A stretch of 64,000 nucleotides of DNA from Geosiphon pyriformis. Taxonomy: Eukaryota; Glomeromycota; Glomeromycetes; Archaeosporales; Geosiphonaceae. The translations under genes were made by a program, and so were the position numbers. Positions 57,551 through 64,000 of this stretch are shown in pieces. The stretch's first letter is position 1, and every line of letters starts with the position of its first letter. The stretch is taken from NCBI GenBank assembly GCA_016748015.1, contig JAAOMT010000617.1, positions 752,635 to 816,634 on the forward strand. The letters are read 5' to 3'. The notes under the pieces are model-generated. The model was not told the DNA's origin and searched no databases. It was given only the letters and a program-made list of their open reading frames with translations.

Positions 57551-57950
57551 GATTTTATTAATACTACTGGCTTTGCTAACTGCTTCATTACTTTAAAATT
57601 TTTTTGTTTAATGCTATCAAATCTTATTTCAGCAATATTAACAAAACTAGCAGACATATTAATTATTTTTTTAATCATATCAGATAACTTAAGTTTTTAG
57701 ATTTCTTGTAAAAAGTGCTACAAGAATAAATACTTTTAACATGTTTTTTCTTTGTGCCTAAGCAGATTTTTAAAACAGTCAAATTTGAATCAGAACTATT
57801 AGCAAAAAAGTTTACTAGTTCTATTATAATAAAAAGTAGTGTGTTAAAAAAAATAACTAAAAAAAAAGAAATAAAGAAGACTATTTTTTTGATAATTTTA
57901 TACTTTTATTATGACCAAAAAATCAATAAGAAAAAGAATTTAGTATAAAT

Positions 57951-58478
57951 ATTCTTTTAATAAAAAATAAAATTAAACAATGAAATAGTATTAATAATAA
58001 GTAAACAATTAATACTACATGTTTTTTTACAAATTTTTTTCAAAAAAATATTAAAATTATATATAGTTATATTTATAGATAATAATAATAATTTATAATA
58101 ATTTTTTGATAATTATGTTACTTAATTTATATTAATTTTGATTATATATACAGAATTTTTACTAATTAAAATAGACTATTTAAATATTAACAAATTAATT
58201 TAATTTAATTTAATTTAACAAATTTTATTATAGTTTTTTGTCATAATTTAATAAGTTATAATTAAATTAACATTATTATTTCAAAATTAAAATAATTATT
58301 TTTTATTGTATTTATAGAAAGTTTTTTAATTATTATAGTCTAATTTAAACAAATTTTTTTTTTAAGATTGTTGTTTACTTGAATTTTTTTTTCAATAATT
58401 AAAGTTATAGTTTTATTTAAATTTTTTTAAAAATAAAAATAAATCTGATAATTTTTTAAATTTTAAAAGAATAATAGT
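57951..58478. other. AT-rich spacer between LINE-2 and LINE-3
   Basis: Near-pure A/T with long homopolymers and a TTTAA micro-repeat around 58,200. No coding signal. Confidence 0.5.
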
Positions 58479-60965
58479 TTTTTTTTTTTTTTATTATCTA
58501 TTTTATGAATGCAACCCAATTACTACCTAAATACATAAAATCAAATAAGACTCTAAATTAAGTATAGGTCATGTCTTTTCTATACATAACTAATCATTTA
58601 GGCCAATTAAAGCAGCACTACACACCCAAACTCTCTACCACCAGAAAGTCACACAAGAAACTAAAAAATATGTTTGACAGTTTAGAATGTAAACCAAAGC
58701 AAACATGAATGCTTAACCTAATACTAAACTCACAAATCATCTTATAAGACCAAAAAAATGCCAAACCAGAAATAACTGAGATTGCTAACCCATCTCTTGG
58801 CAGAAGGCCAAGCTTCTCATAATACACCCTTAACTTGACAGTTAACAACCATATAGCAGATCTGTGTCTTTCAGCAAAACTATAAACTAGATTAATAACC
58901 ATCAAACTCTTATTGGATTCAGAACCCAAAAAACTTACCATGTTAATCACTTACTCTTTTATTATAAAATCTTTGGCCAAAGCTATGTACAAGCAACCAA
59001 AAGATTCAGCCTCATGCAAGAACCAAGTCATTGTACAATCAACACTTCCAACACTTAACAAATCAGCCCACTTTCCAATAATATCAGAAATCAACTTCTC
59101 TTTGACAATACTGTCTTTTATGCACAAAAATATGTAATAAAAGTCTTTAACCAAACCACACCAGATGCACAAAATGTTAGGATAACACATTCTGTATAAC
59201 TTTTTTCTTTTGACTATAAGCAGTTGATAGTGTAAAGCCTTCATAAAGTAAGATCTCAAGGTCATGGAGACAGAACTGAAGAAACCAGAATAAATTCTAT
59301 CATCAGAGTGCCAAATGCTAAAAGTCCAACACATATCAATTAATTTGTTAAGATTCACATTCACTGCAACACTTGTATACTTTGATTTCCAGCCAACAAA
59401 GCTAACAGCCTCGAATAGACTTCTCACAGAGTAACAAGCATTCTCAGAGACTGGTCTGCCCTTGACAACAATAAAGCAATATGTTATACTAACAGACAGC
59501 ACAAACTTAGACTTAGTGGCAGCACTGGCAAAAAAGTTGGCATGTTTATTGCCAACAACTCCTAAATGTCTCTTGACCTTATTCCAGCTAACCAATAGAT
59601 TCTTTAAAGTGATAATATTATGAATGTGTGTCTTCTCAATCCAACATTTATTACAAAAGTTGGGATTATTAAAATAACCACTTATAGTATACATGTCTAA
59701 AGAGGCCTAATTATCCATAAAAAATACTACTGAGCTCAAAGCTGGAATGTATTTCAAAGCAAAAGCAATAGTTTGTAGTTTTACAAAAGTCAAAAAAAGC
59801 AGGCTATAGATCCTAATACTAACACTCAAATCAATATCTGAGAAGTAAGCAGTAGTACCACCACAAGTGCCTACAAAACCCAAACCCATAATAGATTCAT
59901 CTGTGTAAACATTTATTTCACCAGATCTATTCTTGACAAGTTGTTTATTAACAAACCCAATATCACAAAAGATACTACCAGAAGTGCAGTAACAAAACAA
60001 AACACCACTATTAGCTAAACCACCACCATCAACAAACAAGACCAAAGATGCAAACCAATTAGGAATACAAATTCTAGGATCTAGTCTTTTCTATTTGTAA
60101 AAAGTGTCTCATGTGAAGCATACACCATGACAGTTCAGAAGTTGGTTTGTGAAGACAATTCCAAATCTCTTTAATGGACCCACAACCTTTAAATACCAAT
60201 CTATACTCAATACATCCAAAACAGGAACACTACTACCAGCCTGAAAGACATTAGATACATTATTAATTAAAGAGGACCCACATGATGCTAGCATATTGGT
60301 CACATCAATAAGAAAACAATTGATAGAATTGACTAATAATTTGACTAGAAAACTAAGAGACTGCCAGAGCATCCAACTAATGGCTTGTAGATCCATAACT
60401 CTGTATTTAAACAAACTGCCAAAAATGTCCCCTAAGTTAGCAAAATCAACCAAGCCAGTCATTAAGCACTCAGTTTGCATTTGTTCAAATAATTTGAGTT
60501 CATACAAACCAGAATGCAAAATTGTCTTACTAGAGAAATCTCTAAATATGTTGGCTTTAAGCTTTAGCCCTTTCCTAAGCATTTTGTCCCATTTATTAGA
60601 CACATTTGCTGAAACATAACTAAACTGTAATTTGTAACTGACAATAGGCTAAAGCACAGCAAACACCAGATACAAAAATTGTTTGTCCAATACTGTCTTT
60701 CTTAAAATCAAATTTGTAAAGAACTTGATGCCTGAATAAGTCTTAGCAATACTGAGTTTGGAGAGACCATCTGTAGACAAAAAAATTTCCAAGTATCTGT
60801 AAGATTCACTCTTCCTAACTATAACAATATTAGAACCACTAATTAGCAGCCAAGGTATCTCAACCCTTCGATTGATGGGAATAGCAACTGTTTTATTCAT
60901 ATTAATAGAAATGTTATTGACTTAAAAAAATTCACTAACAATATTTAGAATGTTCTGAGTAGTAG
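58479..60965 (-). mobile_element. LINE-3: 3' part of a non-LTR retrotransposon, cut by B2
   Basis: Minus strand. The plus-strand T-run at about 58,479-58,492 is the poly-A tail. ORF2 ends at 58,618. The element is the best-preserved LINE here and has visibly higher G+C than LINE-1 and LINE-2. It stops at 60,965 where the LTR of B2 begins, so the upstream half (RT core, endonuclease, ORF1) probably lies beyond B2, outside the window. Confidence 0.8.
58618..60900 (-). pseudogene. LINE-3 ORF2 C-terminal part: RT thumb and RNase H
   Basis: Open pieces 60,900-60,649, 60,603-60,109, 60,045-59,707, 59,694-58,951 and 58,950-58,618 all lie in one frame, separated by single stops (for example TAG for Gln after LVFAVL). 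The first carries VRKSESYRYLEIFLSTDGLS, a typical RT thumb segment of LINE ORF2. The third carries VYTDESIMGLGFVGTCGG, the RNase H start, and the fourth HLGVVGNKHANFFASAA, the RNase H end (canonical GNExAD). The tail includes a CX2C (CIWCG). RNase H would degrade the RNA template. The RT catalytic box is not in the window. Confidence 0.82.
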
Positions 60966-61812
60966 TGTTACAGATAATTATTTGGGGTTTTAAATCAAAT
61001 AACAAATCCATAACTTGATGCTCCTTTAATAGCTGATAATATTGGTTTCTGAAGGTTTGATTAATCTGAAGGTTTTGATAGTTTGAAGGTGGTGTGTTTG
61101 AGTTTTTTATATAATAAACAAAGATTCAATGTTTGTCTTTCTCAGTAGTCTCCCAGAATTACAATTCTGTTAAATTTTTTTCTTAGTGTAATGGCTGGTA
61201 ATCTGGCAGAGATGCCCTTCTGGTAAGCTATCTTTAAATTCTCAATATTATACACTTTCTTTGGGGTCTTTTACCAGGCTATCTTTGATGTTAATAATTC
61301 AGCACTTTTATTTTTTAATCAATTAATAAAACAAAAAAAATAACAAAAAAAAATAAAAGAAAATATAAGAAATAAGCCAAGGTGATGAATGTTAGTATTT
61401 TGTTAATAGTTATGATCAAGAGCTATTGTTCTAGTGTAATTAAGTATTAATTACTATTAACATAAAGTGTTAATAGTAAAGAGTAGATTGAGATAATGAA
61501 TAATTATTTATTGATATTTGTGAATAGAAGATTGCTTAGATCAAATCTAAACTAAGAAGTCTGTTTTTTTTTCTTCTAATGCTACTGCTATATATACATA
61601 ATTAATGTTCTATGAGATTGCTCACATTTCTAAACAATGTGCTATGATTTCTTGAGCAATGTGCTCTAATTTTTTAATATTGCTCCACATTGCTGAACAA
61701 TGTGCCATGATTTCTGATATTGTTCCATATTGCTGAGCAATGTGCTCACATGCTAACTACTACTCTCCTATTGGTCTATTATTTTCTATATCTGTTTTTT
61801 TTATAAGTAACA
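60966..61812 (-). repeat. B2 3' LTR
   Basis: Starts TGTTACAGATAATTATTTGG and ends ATAAGTAACA, 847 bp. Same termini and general layout as family B but with a different internal sequence. It contains TATATATACATAATTAATG around 61,588 and a repeat array at 61,618-61,755. The left flank is gtag; the partner lies outside the window. Confidence 0.85.
61618..61755 (-). repeat. U3 array of GAGCAATGTG repeats in B2
   Basis: Five or so units resembling TTGCTGAGCAATGTGCTC, with GCTC/GAGC inverted symmetry. It lies in the same place as the GGAATTCC array of B-young, but the unit sequence is unrelated. Confidence 0.7.
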
Positions 61813-64000
61813 TTATCTTTTTCTTTTAATATTGAGCTCTGTCAAAATTCTTATTTTGAATTATGTCAAATACTTCTTTTTCAAGTAGTGTCTGTTCTAT
61901 TCTACTCTTTATTTCTTTAATTTGTGAGTTGTTTATTCTTCTTTATTGGTTAATGATTATTGTTTTCATGTCAGAGTATAACAATACTTCTAGGTAGTTT
62001 TGAAATATAGTGTGTAGTCAATAAATAGTCCTGATGTGTAGTGTCAAATTTGTTTTTTTTCCAATAATGTCTTTAATGTTCCAGATTATTTCTTGATTGA
62101 AGATTCTCTTGGATTTATCCAAATATAACTTCTAAATATCTACTTTTCATCTCAATTAATAGAAGCAGTATGATATTGAAAATTGGTCTATCTATTGGTT
62201 CCAATTTTCTTTAGCCAGTTTTTCTGTTGGAACCATAGTTGTTATTTTTCCAAAAGTGTTTTTTACTTTCTCTACTATTTTATCTAACCAGTTTATTGAT
62301 TGTTTCTGTAGTCGCTGGTATGGTGTATTTTTCTCTTTTTGTTTGGTGTTTTAATAACAGATTGTTTGGTTGTTAATAATAATTTTTATGTTTACTTACT
62401 GTTAACTTAAAGCCTAAAACAATTGTTAAGCTAAAGTGTAAATATGGTTTGGTATTTCCATTTTTCTTTGTTGCTTTTATTGTATATACCATGTCTTTAT
62501 ATACTCTTTTGGTTGTTCAATTTGACATGTTTAGTCCAATTATTATGATTGGTTCCAGATCTCGTAGAATCTCATCTGGTTGGACTAGTATCTTTTGTAC
62601 TTCTAATTATAGAATATTACTAGTCGATAGTGACACTATATGGTAGTATGGTTTCAGTCAATCATTATATGCTGCTTTGGCTAAAATTTTGTTGTTTCAT
62701 CTTAATATATAAGCTTCATTTCCTAGAATTTTTTCTATGTAAAATAGTCTGTCCTATTTGGGATCAAATTTTTTACTCCATTGTTTTTTCACTTTGGTAT
62801 GATATAGAAGTACTTTGTCTCCAATCTTGAATTTGACTGGTTTATCTGGTAGTTGGTTATCATGTCTTTCTTTTTGTTTCTCTTGTGACTTTTAGATGTT
62901 ATCAGCTGCTTTTTGCCATTTGTTTTCCAGTGTCTTCATTAAGTTATATGTTTTTTTCAGCAATGTTCTTTGAAAATTCTCTTCTGTTATTGGTTCTGTT
63001 GGATATGTTTTAACTTTTATCTTAACTGGTAATATTGCTGTTCTACCATATACTAATTTAAATGGTGTTGCTTGTGTAGTGTCTTGTTTCATTGTTCTGT
63101 AAGCAAATAATACTGATAATATGAACAAATCCCATTTGTCCTGATTTTCTTGGCTGATCTTTGCTATTGCTTTACACAGTATTCTGTTGAATCTTTCAAT
63201 TAACTCATTTGTTTGTAGATAGTATAATGATAATAATGGTCTTTTTATTTCAAATCTTTGACTTAGTTTTGTTAATGTTCTATTCACAAAGTAAGTTTTT
63301 TAATCTGATAATAGTTCTTTTGGATATCTGTGTTAACATATCAAATCTTGATAAACAAATTTGGCAACAGATTCTGCATCTGCTCTTTGAATGGCTTTTG
63401 TTTTTGGCCATTTAGTGAAATAATTCATGGCTATTGCAATATATCTGTTGCCTCTGCTGGTTATGGTTAATGGTCTATCTAAGTCAATTCCAATTCGATC
63501 AAATGATTGTCTCACTTTGATTGGTCTTAATAGTTCACTGGGTCTTGTTCCTCTTTTTCTCTAATAAGCATCACAATTTTGCACATATTGAATGATGTCT
63601 GGATACATTAATGACCAGTAATATCTCTTCTTGGTTCTTTCCATGGTTGTTTCTTTATAAAAATATCCTGCTGTTGGATCTGAGTGTATGTTGAATAATA
63701 TTGTCTCTTTTTCTGGTTATGTAATTACTCTGGTTGGTTAATCTGAATTTCTTTTGTTCTTTTGGTAAAGTATATTTTGATGGTTAATAAAATATTTTGA
63801 TTGTTGTTTTATGTTATTTTGTTTTTTTTGAGATAATTTCTCTTTGAACAATTGAGTATTTATATAATGTTGGAGTTGTTGATATTTTTGTATATTCATC
63901 TTTTGTTATATTTTTGGGTTAAAATGTTTTTAGATTTGTTTCATTTGTAACAAACTGTCAGCATTTCTGTTTTCTTTTCTTTTTTTATAATGTATTGTAT
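61813..64000 (-). pseudogene. B2 integrase, C-terminal extension and RNase H end, running off the right edge
   Basis: Same order as B-young 41,812-44,030. Integrase pieces 63,515-63,333 (MRQSFDRIGIDLDRPLTITS, first Asp) and 63,287-62,892 (QTNELIERFNRILCKAIAKI, catalytic Glu) share a frame, separated by stops around the second Asp. 63,560-63,700 corresponds to the zinc-binding N-terminus. 63,950-64,000 reaches the RNase H end. 61,813-62,700 is the C-terminal extension with stops. AT-enriched relative to B-young, so older, but younger than B-old. Confidence 0.75.

Larger units (their letters stand above)
54446..57950 (-). mobile_element. LINE-2, proximal part (ORF1 and start of ORF2)
   Basis: Minus strand, 5' end near 57,950, with the same order as LINE-1: ORF1 (57,550-56,537), endonuclease fragment (about 55,740-55,380), then ORF2. 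It is interrupted by a solo LTR (54,524-55,311) and then by B-old at 54,446; the remainder is at 14,891-13,701. The small piece 54,446-54,523 aligns with LINE-1 at about 400-480, giving continuity across both insertions. Fully degraded. Confidence 0.7.

Noticed and set aside
1-64000. tRNA, rRNA, bacterial operons or host genes
   Set aside because: No cloverleaf candidates, ribosomal RNA blocks or non-element open frames of meaningful length were seen on reading either strand.

Overview
The window looks like nuclear DNA of a filamentous fungus, most plausibly an arbuscular-mycorrhizal fungus (Glomeromycotina such as Rhizophagus or Gigaspora). The clues are very high A+T, LINE open reading frames of the kind abundant in those genomes, and Ty3/gypsy polyproteins with an inserted dUTPase domain. 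The organism is an inference from protein resemblance. I see no host single-copy gene, tRNA, rRNA or CRISPR. Essentially everything recognisable is transposable-element sequence, and every coding region carries stops or frameshifts. || Layout. 1-5.7 kb: remnants of two LINEs on the minus strand. 5.8-7.25 kb: LTR and 3' end of an inverted family A Ty3/gypsy element. 7.25-9.02 kb: unassignable AT-rich DNA. 9.02-11.03 kb: old family B-like LTR plus 3' coding region, cut by a family A copy (A3, 11.03-13.7 kb). 13.7-14.89 kb: distal part of LINE-2, whose proximal part lies 40 kb away at 54.4-57.95 kb. Between the two LINE-2 parts sits an old family B element (B-old, about 14.89-54.45 kb) with long insertions. 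58.48-60.97 kb: the best-preserved LINE (LINE-3, RT thumb and RNase H). 60.97-64 kb: family B2 element running off the right edge. || B-old holds three insertions: family A copy A1 (20,008-27,849), a solo family B LTR (29,209-30,052), and a repeat-bordered DNA-transposon-like segment (30,937-51,991). That segment contains family A copy A2 (33,153-51,127). A2 in turn has a younger family B element (B-young, 40,952-51,098) inside its 3' LTR. This gives five nested levels: LINE-2 > B-old > repeat-bordered element > A2 > B-young. Most junctions show 4-bp target duplications, and aligned flanks rejoin well. Subtracting insertions leaves B-old about 9.8 kb, close to the 10.1 kb of B-young. || Element biology. 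Family A (plus strand here) has roughly 730-755 bp LTRs (TGTTACAG...CTGTAACA), gag, pol (protease, Cys-rich stretch, RT, RNase H, integrase) and a separate 3' ORF of about 218 codons of unknown function. Family B has 860-bp LTRs and is written almost entirely in one reading frame: gag, protease, Cys-rich region, dUTPase, RT, RNase H, integrase and an unknown C-terminal region ending at the polypurine tract. Both families share the same primer-binding sequence. Each LTR family carries its own short-repeat array just upstream of the TATA box. Most stops and motif losses are C-to-T or G-to-A transitions, and old copies are strongly AT-enriched, so directional mutation (RIP-like or deamination of methylcytosine) has shaped the locus.
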